Shown here piece after piece: positions 15,983 through 25,656 of a DNA stretch of 64,000 nucleotides. This DNA is from Clostridiales bacterium (GTDB lineage Bacteria > Bacillota > Clostridia > Oscillospirales > Acutalibacteraceae): positions 45,762 to 109,761 of the forward strand of contig DULI01000012.1 in assembly GCA_012840445.1 (NCBI GenBank), written 5' to 3'. Under the pieces are notes generated by a model. It was not told the origin of the DNA and made no database searches. It saw only the letters and a list, made by a program, of their open reading frames with translations. Every line of letters begins with the position of its first letter. The first letter of the stretch is position 1. The position numbers and the translations under genes are program-made.

Positions 15983-18900
15983 GGTGAAAAGATTTTTGGC
16001 TGTTTTTCTCACAATGTCTATAGTACTTGGAATAATACCGGGGTGGGGAAACCAGGTGTGCGCGGCCAACAGCGAAAGTTCCCCCTACATGCGGTTCGAA
16101 ACAAATTACAATAATGCATGGTATAGCGATCCTTGCTCTTATAGAATCTGGGGAATTATAGACGGCTCAGATATTAAGACAACTTATAATAATGATGGTT
16201 GGCGCATTACTTTAAAAAACTCTGCAAACCAAACGGTTTTTGTCGGCAAGATAGGGAACGGAATTGAAAAAGTTGTTTCACTTGGCGGCGTGAATTTCGG
16301 TTTTACGCAGAATCTCTCCTTTGTCAGAAACGGGCGGTTTATCAAAGTGGAATTTGCGGTGCGCAATCTGTCCGACACCGAGCAGGTAATTTCCATCGCT
16401 TCTGGTGCTGATATTCAAATCGGGGATGCAGATGATGCTCCGATCTATCAGTTTCCGGATGGTTCCGGTTTTTACATGACCGATGAGGAAAATGCCCAAT
16501 TCATCTTTATAGGCAAAAATGACCCCGACGTTACCGATGTCGATACTTTCTGGTATGGTTATTACTACGATGTAAATGCCAATATGTTCAATCAGATATC
16601 GCAAAAAAGCTTAACAAAAGTTGACAGCGGCATGGCTTTTGCATGGAATAACAGGACTATTGCACCAGGCGCTACCGAGAAGTATTCCGTTTTAATCGGA
16701 GTCAGCACACTGACGACTATTGAGCTTACCGGAATATTTGCTCCGGAAAGCACACTACCGAATGTTTACGCGGGCGCCTCTTTCACTGTTACAGGAAAGG
16801 TCTCTAACAATTATAACATTCCTGGCATTGAACTTTATTATATTATAGATAACAGGGAACCGGTAAGGTTTTATACGTTTACCGGCGCTCCAGGCAATTT
16901 TACCGCGGCGGTTAATATTCCGGAGGGTCTAAAGCCAGGCTCACACACGATTTACATATATGCAAAGGATATCGACGGCGTTATCTCTCCATTCATTATG
17001 AAAAGCTTTACCGTTTTAAGGGAGCTTGCGGGACACGAATTAACATACATGTCCGGCCAAGGTCCGGTATTATTGAACCCAGACTTCACTATAAATTATA
17101 CCGGAACAATTATTGGCGGCAAAATCTATATCGAATCCAATTTTAACAGCGAGACCGATTCTCTGCATTTTGAGAACGTGTATGGAATTACCGGAAGCTA
17201 TAACTCCCAAACCGGTGTTTTAAGTTTATCAGGTGAAACCTCTGCAGAGAATTATCAGGCATTTATTCGCACTGTCTCATTTTATACAACAGCAGAAAGC
17301 GGTACCAGAACCGTTGTAATAATTTTATATACAGGTTCAGGAGAAATTTTCTATTACACAGTGAACGGACACTATTATGAATACGTAGCTGCACCAGGCA
17401 TAACCTGGACAGATGCCAAAGCTGCAGCGGAAGCCAGGACATACGGGGGACTTACAGGTTATCTTGCCACCATCACTTCAGCTGCGGAAAATGCCTTTGT
17501 AGCCACCAAATGTGCCGGATACGCATGGCTTGGTGGCTCAGACGCAGGGCATCATAAGGAATGGTATTGGGTAACTGGCCCTGAAGCAGGCAGCAAATTT
17601 TGCCAGGAAAGCATTTTTGGTGGTGTAGAATATACAGAAGAGGGTTGGTATCAGAATTTTGCTCCCGGCGAGCCCGACAACGGTATATTTGGTGGCGAAG
17701 ACTACCTGTATATGTATCCCATTGTCGGTACATGGAATGACAGTCCAAATTACACCGATTACATTCAAGGCTTTATGGTGGAATATGGTACGGAATTTCA
17801 TCCGCCTGCCGACTGGGTATCGTTAATTAACATAACCATTGTCGACAAAATTCCTCCGACAATTCATAATATTGCCGGCATTCCTTCTGCCTGGACAAAT
17901 GAAGATGTAACGTTGACAATTTCTGCCTCCGATGCCGGCAGCGGCCTTAATGTCGACGGTGCTTACAGTTTTAATTACGGAGAATGGACTAATATTCCCT
18001 CTCAAACCTTTACACGCAATCAAACCGTCAATATCCGCGTAAGGGATAACAGCGGCAATATCGCTTGGCAGGATGTCGTCATAGATAAAATAGACAAGGA
18101 CCCGCCTACCTTTATAAATATAGCCCAGTATCCCGAGTCGTGGACAACAAGCGGTCCGGTTACTTTGATAGTAAACGGATTAACAGACAATTCTGGAGTG
18201 GGCTTACATGCGGAGCCCTACAGCTTTTCCACGACAGAAGGCGTGTACAACTGGCAAAGCTCAAACATTTCGGAGGAGTTTTACGAAAACCAGACAGTTT
18301 ATGTATATGTGCGGGATGCGCTTGGGAATATCAGTACAGCTTCGACTGTATTTATATCAAATATTGATACTACAATGCCCAATGCGCCTGTGATTAACTT
18401 GGCGTCTTCCTATACCCCATCCAATTGGTACAACACCGACATAACAGTAACGGCAAGCTTTGTTCCTACCCCCGGATGTGCCGAAAGGCTTCAGTATCAA
18501 ATAAACTCCGGCCCGTGGGTGGATGGAAGTGAAGTAGTACTTACCGTCTCTGGGATTTATACAATTAGTTTCAGAGTTATTGATGAACTGGAGAGAACAA
18601 GCTCTGTGCAGAGCTGCACGGTTCAAATTGACAAACAAAGTCCTACCGTTTCGGTTTCGGATACGGATTATAGCTGGAGAAGCGCCGATTTTGAAGTACC
18701 AATTCAATTTAGCGACGAGGGTGGCTCCGGTGTTAATTCCATGCAATACGCCCTTACAAACAGCACAGCATTGCCCGCAAGCTGGACGGATGCTGCTGTT
18801 TTACAAAACGTTCCCATTACAGAAGAAGGCCAGTGGTATATCCATTATAAAGCAGTGGACGCAGCAGGAAACACGCTGACCGGATATTATGGGCCATATA

Positions 18901-21900
18901 AACTAGATAAGAGCCTGCCGGCAATTAGCGTAGTAACCGGAAATCCGACCGGCTGGACGCAAAACGACGTCACGCTCACAGTGAACGCAAGCGACAGCAT
19001 ATCGGGTATTGCCGCATACAGCTTTGATGGAGGCGCGACATGGCAGCCGGAGAATACGAAAACATACACGCAGAATGAGTCGGATATAATAATCAAGGTC
19101 AAGGACGCAGCAGGGAATATTCGGTCCTTTGGGCCCATATCCATTACTAAAATTGACAAAACCTCACCGGAGACTGCTGTTGTAACAAATCGGGAAAACT
19201 ACGGGGACGACATCTGGCATAACGCTTCACAGGCAATAAATGCCACCTTTATGCCAACATCCGGCTGTTACGAGAAATTGCAGTACAGGATAAATTCCGG
19301 AGACTGGACAGACGGTGATACCGTAAACCTTACGGAAGAGGGCAATTACACTGTGGCATTCAGGGTAATCGATGAGATTGGGCGGGCCAGCCAAGAACAG
19401 AATGTAATTGTAAACCTTGATAAAACCGCCCCGACAAATATAGAAGCACAGTATGGCACAAATTACTTTAAGAAATTCTTAAATACAATGACCTTTGGGT
19501 TGTTCTTCAAAGATACGGTCACTGTAACTTTGTCGGCAGATGACAATTTAAGCGGTATAAAGGAATTTACCTATTCGGTAGCAGGGAAAGAAGCAAAGAC
19601 AATCGCCGCCAATGAGGGTAAAGCCACATTCACAATTGAACCGCAATTTAAAGGCAATTTTAGCGTCACTGTAATGGATAACGCCGGGAACAGCACGCAA
19701 GTGCATGGCTTTGAATATCTGGCAGTTGATAATGATGTCCCCACGGCGCCGGCAATAGACAGTGGCAGCTATATCCCCGGCACATGGGCGGTGGATGACG
19801 TAGTATTGACCGTCAGTGAATCGACCGCATTGTCGGGCATCACCAAATACCAGTTTACGGTAACTGATGAAGAAACCTTGACCGGTTCTGAAGTATGGAC
19901 AGATATAATTAGCGAAAACGGAACGGTAAATAAAACGGGAGGTACCGCGACAGAACCGCCAACTGTCATTTCTGCCTCGATTACGGTTACTGATACCTGC
20001 AATGTGTATTACCATTTCAGGGCGGTATCCAACAGCGGCATTAACGGCGCAGTTAAAACCATCGCTGTAAAAATAGATAAGGTCGCACCGGCTATATCAG
20101 TTAACTTAAATGGTTACAACGGAGAATGGACAAAGGATAATGTCAGATTTGATTTTTCAAACGAAGCAACCAGCATTTCTGGGATAAGCTATTACTATTC
20201 AATTGATAACGGGGAAAACTGGTATCCGGTTTCAAACACAACATATCATGAAATTACCTCCGACACCAATTGTACATATTTATTCAAAGCTGTTTCAGGA
20301 GTCGGTTTTGAAAACATAAGCGAAGGTTATATTGTCCGGGTACAAAAAACGGCTCCGCAAAACGCGACAGTTGCCATATCCCCTGCGACAGCCACCGGCG
20401 ACAACGGATGGTATAAGAACACAAACGGTACAAAACCTACGATTACTATAACACCTCCGGCCGTTTCAGGCACAGCGCCAGTTACGACAAATTACAAGCT
20501 TTGGGCAGGTGACGAGCCTTCCGACGGAACGGTATTTAACGGGAATCAGCCCGTTTTGAACTCTGACGGCATATGGAACCTGAAGGTCTGGACAGAGGAT
20601 GCAGCCGGGAACAGAAGCGCTGAGCTGCTCGAAACTATAAAGGTTGATACTGCTGCGCCGACAGGTACCATCAGTATTAAAGACAACCCCTTTAAGCAGT
20701 TTATCAATGCCATAACCTTCGGATTGTTCTTTAAGCAGAATGTTGATATATCCATTACCGCAGATGCAGATTTAAGCGGTATTGCTAAAATTGAATACTA
20801 CAAGTCGGCATCAGAGCTCAGCCAGTCTCAGATTGAGGCATTGAAGCCAACCGACTGGATTCAGGCAGCAACATTCAGTGTAGCCCAAAACGAAAAATTT
20901 ATTGTATATGCCAGACTTACCGACAATGCCGGAAATGTATCCGTCATCAATTCTCAGGGGGTCGTGGTTTATACCGATTCGGATATTTCTGAAGACAGAG
21001 CCTATTTTGATACCGATAAATCAAGAAGTGGCTATAAGGATATCACGGTCAATCTTGAACTGAACGGGAACACCCTGGAATCGGTAAAACTCGGTTCGAC
21101 CATATTGGAAGAGGGTACTCATTACACAGTTGACGGAAATAAAGTAACGCTGAAAAAAGAATATCTGAAGACGGTCGTAAACGGAACGGTTACCTTTACA
21201 TTTACCTTTGCCCCCATGGGCGAAAGGTTTGAAGACGGCACCTCCATTGGCGATACACCAGAAACAAAAACATTCACAATAACCCATCTTATCCACGCAC
21301 AAGCCCCCGCTTTTGTATCAGACCTGTCCGGTTCTAAGATATACTCAAAAGGCGATAGGGCAGATGCGCTCAATGTCGAGGCCTCGGTGGCCGACGGCGG
21401 GGAAATCAGTTACCAATGGTATGTAAACGGAACCGCCATAGCCGGAGCGACCGGAAAAAGTTACACCCCAGATACCGATAAAACCGGCGTGTATGACTAC
21501 TATGTCGTTGCAACCAACACCAACGCATCTGCCAACGGGGATAAGACTGCCACTACACAAAGCGGCACATATCGAGTTGTGATAAACAATGCGACAGTAA
21601 ATGAACCAGACATAGCGGATGAAGCACCGAAAACAGATATACAAGAAGATGAGCAGGAAATCCTCGACGCCGTATTGACAGCAGAGGATCAATCAAAACT
21701 TGAAAATGGATACGATATTACTGTAAAACTTAAAGTTCAGGTAGTCACTACTCCTCCGAAGAATGATGAGGACGCGGTATATCAGATTATCGGGGATAAT
21801 ACATTTGGTCAATTTATAGATATTTCGCTTATTAAAACGCTCGTTGACGCGGAAGGCAACAAAACCGAGCAGAAAATCACACAGTTGAATAAGCCGTTGA

Positions 21901-22226
21901 CCATTATTATTGATATTTCTGAAAATCTGTTGCCGAAAGGCGGCGAAACAAGGAAATTTTCCATCATCAGGATTCAAAACGGAGTTGCGACAGTACTCGA
22001 GGATTTGGATGACGTATTGGACAAAATCACAATCCAAACGGATAGGATCTCGACCTATGCTATTGTTTACAAGACAGAGCCAACGGATATTCCGGTTAAC
22101 GATGGTATACATGATTCTAATATACCGGATACTTCTGATACACCGACGTCTGTTGCATACGCAATGCTTTCAATATCCGCGCTGCTTTTGGCTATATCTC
22201 TAAAACGCAGGAAAAAATGCAATTAG
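15972..22226 (+). CDS. giant secreted surface protein with C-type-lectin-like and Ig-like domains
   Basis: About 2,085 residues. A signal peptide (basic start, hydrophobic run, cleavage near VCAAN) is followed by an unassigned beta-rich region (30-260), further Ig-like sequence, a C-type-lectin-like domain at about 464-605 (HYYEYV, TWTDAKAAAEARTYGG, YLATITSAAEN, WYQNFAPGEPDN), then about ten Ig-like repeats of 85-100 residues with openings such as WTNEDVTLTISASD and DKTAP-like linkers up to about 1660. A CBM_X2-like module (1670-1768) and another Ig-like domain (1777-1874) follow. The C-terminus has a TSDTPTSVA stretch, a hydrophobic segment and KRRKK, so it is probably wall- or membrane-anchored, without a canonical LPxTG. 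GGAGG precedes GTG 15969/ATG 15972. A role in adhesion to glycans is inferred. Confidence 0.85.
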   Translation: MGIRVKRFLAVFLTMSIVLGIIPGWGNQVCAANSESSPYMRFETNYNNAWYSDPCSYRIWGIIDGSDIKTTYNNDGWRITLKNSANQTVFVGKIGNGIEKVVSLGGVNFGFTQNLSFVRNGRFIKVEFAVRNLSDTEQVISIASGADIQIGDADDAPIYQFPDGSGFYMTDEENAQFIFIGKNDPDVTDVDTFWYGYYYDVNANMFNQISQKSLTKVDSGMAFAWNNRTIAPGATEKYSVLIGVSTLTTIELTGIFAPESTLPNVYAGASFTVTGKVSNNYNIPGIELYYIIDNREPVRFYTFTGAPGNFTAAVNIPEGLKPGSHTIYIYAKDIDGVISPFIMKSFTVLRELAGHELTYMSGQGPVLLNPDFTINYTGTIIGGKIYIESNFNSETDSLHFENVYGITGSYNSQTGVLSLSGETSAENYQAFIRTVSFYTTAESGTRTVVIILYTGSGEIFYYTVNGHYYEYVAAPGITWTDAKAAAEARTYGGLTGYLATITSAAENAFVATKCAGYAWLGGSDAGHHKEWYWVTGPEAGSKFCQESIFGGVEYTEEGWYQNFAPGEPDNGIFGGEDYLYMYPIVGTWNDSPNYTDYIQGFMVEYGTEFHPPADWVSLINITIVDKIPPTIHNIAGIPSAWTNEDVTLTISASDAGSGLNVDGAYSFNYGEWTNIPSQTFTRNQTVNIRVRDNSGNIAWQDVVIDKIDKDPPTFINIAQYPESWTTSGPVTLIVNGLTDNSGVGLHAEPYSFSTTEGVYNWQSSNISEEFYENQTVYVYVRDALGNISTASTVFISNIDTTMPNAPVINLASSYTPSNWYNTDITVTASFVPTPGCAERLQYQINSGPWVDGSEVVLTVSGIYTISFRVIDELERTSSVQSCTVQIDKQSPTVSVSDTDYSWRSADFEVPIQFSDEGGSGVNSMQYALTNSTALPASWTDAAVLQNVPITEEGQWYIHYKAVDAAGNTLTGYYGPYKLDKSLPAISVVTGNPTGWTQNDVTLTVNASDSISGIAAYSFDGGATWQPENTKTYTQNESDIIIKVKDAAGNIRSFGPISITKIDKTSPETAVVTNRENYGDDIWHNASQAINATFMPTSGCYEKLQYRINSGDWTDGDTVNLTEEGNYTVAFRVIDEIGRASQEQNVIVNLDKTAPTNIEAQYGTNYFKKFLNTMTFGLFFKDTVTVTLSADDNLSGIKEFTYSVAGKEAKTIAANEGKATFTIEPQFKGNFSVTVMDNAGNSTQVHGFEYLAVDNDVPTAPAIDSGSYIPGTWAVDDVVLTVSESTALSGITKYQFTVTDEETLTGSEVWTDIISENGTVNKTGGTATEPPTVISASITVTDTCNVYYHFRAVSNSGINGAVKTIAVKIDKVAPAISVNLNGYNGEWTKDNVRFDFSNEATSISGISYYYSIDNGENWYPVSNTTYHEITSDTNCTYLFKAVSGVGFENISEGYIVRVQKTAPQNATVAISPATATGDNGWYKNTNGTKPTITITPPAVSGTAPVTTNYKLWAGDEPSDGTVFNGNQPVLNSDGIWNLKVWTEDAAGNRSAELLETIKVDTAAPTGTISIKDNPFKQFINAITFGLFFKQNVDISITADADLSGIAKIEYYKSASELSQSQIEALKPTDWIQAATFSVAQNEKFIVYARLTDNAGNVSVINSQGVVVYTDSDISEDRAYFDTDKSRSGYKDITVNLELNGNTLESVKLGSTILEEGTHYTVDGNKVTLKKEYLKTVVNGTVTFTFTFAPMGERFEDGTSIGDTPETKTFTITHLIHAQAPAFVSDLSGSKIYSKGDRADALNVEASVADGGEISYQWYVNGTAIAGATGKSYTPDTDKTGVYDYYVVATNTNASANGDKTATTQSGTYRVVINNATVNEPDIADEAPKTDIQEDEQEILDAVLTAEDQSKLENGYDITVKLKVQVVTTPPKNDEDAVYQIIGDNTFGQFIDISLIKTLVDAEGNKTEQKITQLNKPLTIIIDISENLLPKGGETRKFSIIRIQNGVATVLEDLDDVLDKITIQTDRISTYAIVYKTEPTDIPVNDGIHDSNIPDTSDTPTSVAYAMLSISALLLAISLKRRKKCN

Positions 22227-22317
22227 ATAGCTTATTTATAGAATCCACGAGTTCTATAAACAAAAGAGCTAAGGGTATAAATTGCATTACACTGGTGAAA
22301 AGCCATCTCGGTATCGT

Positions 22318-22356
22318 TAAAAAAAGAAGTGCCCACTCCCAAATTGGAGTGGGCAC
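22318..22356 (-). terminator. intrinsic terminator after tmRNA
   Basis: On the minus strand GTGCCCACTCC and GGAGTGGGCAC form an 11-bp stem followed by TTC and seven T residues. Confidence 0.88.
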
Positions 22357-22365
22357 GCTTACCAT

Positions 22366-22712
22366 TGGTGGAGGCGAGGGGAGTCGAACCCCTGTCCAAA
22401 AATCTCTCCTAACGGGTTTCTCCGAGTGCAGACGGTCTATTGACATTCCCTCAACTGCACGCCGGCCGTCAGGCTTGCAGTTTCGGTATCTCCTACTTCA
22501 TGGCCGGAAATGGAGAAGTTCCCGGCTCACGTTCACCGCTAATTGACGCCCTTACCCGGCCGCGGTACTCCGGGTTCGGACGGCAGCCTTAATTAGGCTG
22601 CAAGCGCAACTTTATTGTTGGCGTTTATTTTTTGTTTGCGGATTTTATAGCGGTCCCGCACCGCTACTCGCTGCCCGTTAATTGAAATTCTTGTCGAAAC
22701 CATTACGCCCCC
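22366..22712 (-). ncRNA. ssrA: transfer-messenger RNA (tmRNA)
   Basis: Minus-strand GGGGGCGTAATGGTTTCGAC at the 5' end and GGGTTCGACTCCCCTCGCCT...CCACCA at the 3' end form the tRNA-Ala-like half, with an acceptor stem GGGGGCG/CGCCTCC. By alignment with the Escherichia coli resume site, the tag frame runs 22622-22593 and encodes ANNKVALAA then TAA, ending in the usual degradation signal. It rescues stalled ribosomes together with SmpB, whose gene lies immediately upstream. A strong terminator follows. Length is 347 nt and the molecule is not permuted. Confidence 0.95.
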
Positions 22713-22733
22713 ATATCATAATATAGTATTAGA

Positions 22734-23195
22734 TTACCGCACCAAGCTTTCTTTAAGTGCACGCTCTATGTTGCGGTTAGCGGTTTTTTCAGCAATATCG
22801 GCACGCTTATCGTACAGTTTTTTGCCTTTGCAAAGGCCAAGTTCAACCTTTACAAGCGAACCTTTGAAGTAAAGGGATAATGGTATCAGCGTCAGTCCTT
22901 GCTGCTTGACCATCCCATAAAGCCGTAAAATCTCGCGCTTGTGCATAAGCAACCGGCGCTCTCGCAATGGGTCGCGGTTAAATATATTTCCATGCTCATA
23001 AGGGCTTATATGCATACCCCTGACAAAAATTTGCCCATCCTGAATAGAGCACCAGGCATCCTTAATGTTTACCGAGCCTTGGCGGATAGATTTGACCTCT
23101 GTACCGCACAGTTCGATACCGGCTTCCATGGTTTCCAAAACAAAATAGTCGTGATAGGCTTTTTTGTTTTTTGTGATAATTCTTATTTTGTCCAC
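22734..23195 (-). CDS. smpB: SsrA-binding protein SmpB
   Basis: 153 residues of the small oligonucleotide-binding-fold protein that binds tmRNA and brings it to stalled ribosomes. Signatures are [43 protein letters not shown], and the C-terminal [24 protein letters not shown] at 23195 is preferred over GTG 23204 because AAGGGG is about 8 nt upstream of the former and directly abuts the latter. It is 21 bp from ssrA, so both are probably made on one transcript. Confidence 0.95.
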   Translation of the reverse strand: MDKIRIITKNKKAYHDYFVLETMEAGIELCGTEVKSIRQGSVNIKDAWCSIQDGQIFVRGMHISPYEHGNIFNRDPLRERRLLMHKREILRLYGMVKQQGLTLIPLSLYFKGSLVKVELGLCKGKKLYDKRADIAEKTANRNIERALKESLVR

Positions 23196-23336
23196 CGGTA
23201 TCACCCCTTTCGCAGATATAAGTATAACATATCAAAACTTTAAGTCAAGCAAGGTGTTAACGTTATATTTATACAATAATTAATGCTATAAAATTGTCGA
23301 AATAACATGTATTAATCTGCTGCAGAATTATAAAAG

Positions 23337-23364
23337 TTGACAATTTTACTGCGTGTTATATAAT
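23337..23364 (+). promoter_or_regulatory. promoter of polysaccharide kinase module
   Basis: TTGACA (23337-23342) and TATAAT (23359-23364) with a 16-nt spacer, 64 nt before the first gene. Confidence 0.75.
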
Positions 23365-23427
23365 TATATAGTATTATATATTAAGTCAGTAGGAAAATCT
23401 AAATAAATAATTTAAGGGGCACCTTTT

Positions 23428-24150
23428 ATGATGGAACTTACTATATTGGATATAATTAAAATATTGCTTAAAAGAATATGGCTGATTATAAGCGCCACGG
23501 TTTTGAGTGTTGCAATCGGCTTTATATACTGCAAGATGTTTGCCACTCCGTTGTATATGGCAACGGCGTCGCTGTATGGAAGCAATAACAGCAATGTCAC
23601 AAATACCATTACACAAACCGACCTTGTATCCTCTCAGCTTGTTGTAAATACATATGTCGCACTTCTTCAGTCCAACTATACCTTAGACAAGGTAATAGAG
23701 GAAACAGGTCTTGACTATACCCGGGAAGAACTGCAGAACATGATAGATTTTTCAATCAACAAGAATACGAGCGTTGTGTTGGTCAAGGTAACCTGCCGGG
23801 ACAGCGAGCATGCGATGAGAATCGCTAATACACTTGCAGCTCTGGCTCCTGAAATTATAAACAGCTTTTTTACCAATGACAACACGGTTAGTAGCGGTGC
23901 AAACAATTTTATGAAGGTTATTGATACGGCCGACGGCACCGAACAGGTTGCCCCCAGGACTCTGTTAATAACATTTGTATGCGGATTTGCAGGCTGTGCT
24001 GGTGTTGTGTTGATTGTACTGCTACTGGCGGTTATGGATAAAACTATAAAAACCGAAGAGGATATCGTGGAGAATTACAACATACCAGTGCTTGGCACAG
24101 TGCCGGATTTTGACGCAAATAATAAGGGGGCAAAATATTACTATGGCTAA
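23428..24150 (+). CDS. polysaccharide co-polymerase / kinase modulator (Wzz, CapA/YveK type)
   Basis: 240 residues with two membrane helices (about 18-40 and 175-200) flanking an extracellular domain, the plan of Firmicutes chain-length regulators. The cytoplasmic tail after the second helix activates the partner tyrosine kinase. Typical text: EDIVENYNIPVLGTVPDF near the C-terminus. The next gene overlaps its end by 8 bp and encodes the kinase. A start at 23431 is equally possible. It likely controls export or length of a capsule or exopolysaccharide, although no glycosyltransferases follow here. Confidence 0.88.
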   Translation: MMELTILDIIKILLKRIWLIISATVLSVAIGFIYCKMFATPLYMATASLYGSNNSNVTNTITQTDLVSSQLVVNTYVALLQSNYTLDKVIEETGLDYTREELQNMIDFSINKNTSVVLVKVTCRDSEHAMRIANTLAALAPEIINSFFTNDNTVSSGANNFMKVIDTADGTEQVAPRTLLITFVCGFAGCAGVVLIVLLLAVMDKTIKTEEDIVENYNIPVLGTVPDFDANNKGAKYYYG

Positions 24151-24847
24151 TAAAATTGATCAGGCGGCTCTTTCCAAAACCGATTCAACATTGAATAGAA
24201 AGGCTTCTTTTGCGGTTGTTGAGTCCTATAAAACCATTCGAACCAACTTAATGTTTCTATTGTCTCAAAGTGAAAATAAGAGGTTAATAATTACAAGCGC
24301 AATATCAGGCGAGGGGAAATCCACCACATCCATTAATATTGCTATTGCATTTTCCCAGCTTGGAAGCCGTGTGCTTTTAATAGACGCGGATATGAGAAAA
24401 CCGACTGTCCACAAAAAGTTGAAGCTGCAGAACAACAAAGGTTTAAGCTCGGTGCTTGTAGGTTTTTGCGATATAAGCGATGCAATACACAGCATTAATC
24501 CCAATCTGGATGTGTTGACGGCAGGCTCCACACCGCCAAACCCTTCGGAATTGCTTGGCTCTGCAAATATGGTAAGACTGCTTGATTCATTAAATGAGTT
24601 TTATGAGTACATTATATTCGATACACCACCCATTAACATTGTCTCTGATGCACTGGTTCTGGCCCCCCACACAAGCGGCATGGTGCTTGTGGTGCAAAAT
24701 TCTACTACAACGCACGAACAATTTAAAAAGGCGCTGTCTAGCATTGAATTTGCAAATGCTAAGCTTTTAGGCGCCATACTTAACGGTTCCAAGGGGCAAA
24801 AAAAGAATTACAAATATGGTTATTATGATTACTATTATTATAAATAA
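24143..24847 (+). CDS. bacterial tyrosine kinase (CpsD/CapB/YwqD type)
   Basis: 234 residues. Walker A SGEGKSTTSINIA at about 53-65, Walker A' VLLIDADMRKPT near 82-93, Walker B IIFDTPP, and a C-terminal tyrosine cluster YKYGYYDYYYYK that is the autophosphorylation tail. The ATG at 24143 overlaps the preceding gene; GGGGG lies upstream. BY-kinases cycle between oligomer and monomer to time polysaccharide synthesis and are dephosphorylated by the PHP phosphatase encoded next. Confidence 0.92.
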   Translation: MANKIDQAALSKTDSTLNRKASFAVVESYKTIRTNLMFLLSQSENKRLIITSAISGEGKSTTSINIAIAFSQLGSRVLLIDADMRKPTVHKKLKLQNNKGLSSVLVGFCDISDAIHSINPNLDVLTAGSTPPNPSELLGSANMVRLLDSLNEFYEYIIFDTPPINIVSDALVLAPHTSGMVLVVQNSTTTHEQFKKALSSIEFANAKLLGAILNGSKGQKKNYKYGYYDYYYYK

Positions 24848-24867
24848 TACGCCACAGAGGAATTAGT

Positions 24868-25590
24868 ATGATTTTAGACATACATGCCCATATAATTCCG
24901 GGTGTTGATGATGGCGCCTCGAATATAAGCGAAGCTTTAGGCCTTTTGAAAATGCTTAAAACCCAAGGTGTAGATGCGGTAATTGCCACGCCCCATTTTT
25001 ATGCCGATACCCTCAATCTGGATGAATATACACAAAGGGTGTCCCAGTCTTTTGCAGTGTTAAAGCAAGCCGCCCAGACCCAGGGGCTACCGGAGCTTTT
25101 TTTGGGATATGAGGTGTTTTATTTTAACAATATGTCAAACAGTGACGAGCTAAAAAAACTATGCATTAATCAAAGCAGGTATATTTTAATTGAACTGCCC
25201 TATGCCGATATTAATGACCGGATTCTTAATGACATTTATAATATACAGTCTAATCAAGGATTAATCCCGATAATTGCCCATATCGAAAGATATTCAAAAT
25301 TTAGAGGCTTTGAAGATCTTTTAAGGTTGATTGTTAATTCGGATATTGAAGCCCAGATTAATGCTGACGCGGTTTTGGGTGGGCCTTTTAAACGAATTTC
25401 TATAAAGCTTATTTTAAATGAAATGTGCAGTTATATAGCTTCAGACGCACACTCGGTTTCAAAAAGGCCCCCAATGATAGCCGAGGCTTATAAAAAAATA
25501 GAAAAAAAGTTTGGCCCGGAAGCGACCAGGCCATTTTACCGTCACGGAGAAAACTTATATAGGCAGTTGGGACAACCCGTTCCTGTGTGA
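24868..25590 (+). CDS. tyrosine-protein phosphatase, PHP type (CpsB/CapC/YwqE)
   Basis: 240 residues of the PHP metal-dependent phosphoesterase fold: DIHAHIIPGVDDGA at 4-17, ATPHFYAD near 49-56, AHIERY near 140-145 and SDAHSV near 192-197 supply the metal ligands. It removes phosphate from the tyrosine tail of the kinase encoded 20 nt upstream. The three-gene set ends at a terminator. Confidence 0.93.
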   Translation: MILDIHAHIIPGVDDGASNISEALGLLKMLKTQGVDAVIATPHFYADTLNLDEYTQRVSQSFAVLKQAAQTQGLPELFLGYEVFYFNNMSNSDELKKLCINQSRYILIELPYADINDRILNDIYNIQSNQGLIPIIAHIERYSKFRGFEDLLRLIVNSDIEAQINADAVLGGPFKRISIKLILNEMCSYIASDAHSVSKRPPMIAEAYKKIEKKFGPEATRPFYRHGENLYRQLGQPVPV

Positions 25591-25627
25591 TACATATATA
25601 ACGTTAATATGTTTCCCCCTTAACATA

Positions 25628-25656
25628 AATAACGCTCTTATTAGAGCGTTATTTTG
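25628..25656. terminator. bidirectional intrinsic terminator
   Basis: AACGCTCT, loop TATT, AGAGCGTT then ATTTTGTT. It ends the phosphatase transcript and overlaps the stop codon of the convergent gene. Confidence 0.75.

Noticed and set aside
23196..23204. Upstream GTG as the smpB start
   Set aside because: The ribosome site directly abuts it, while the GTG at 23195 has normal spacing.
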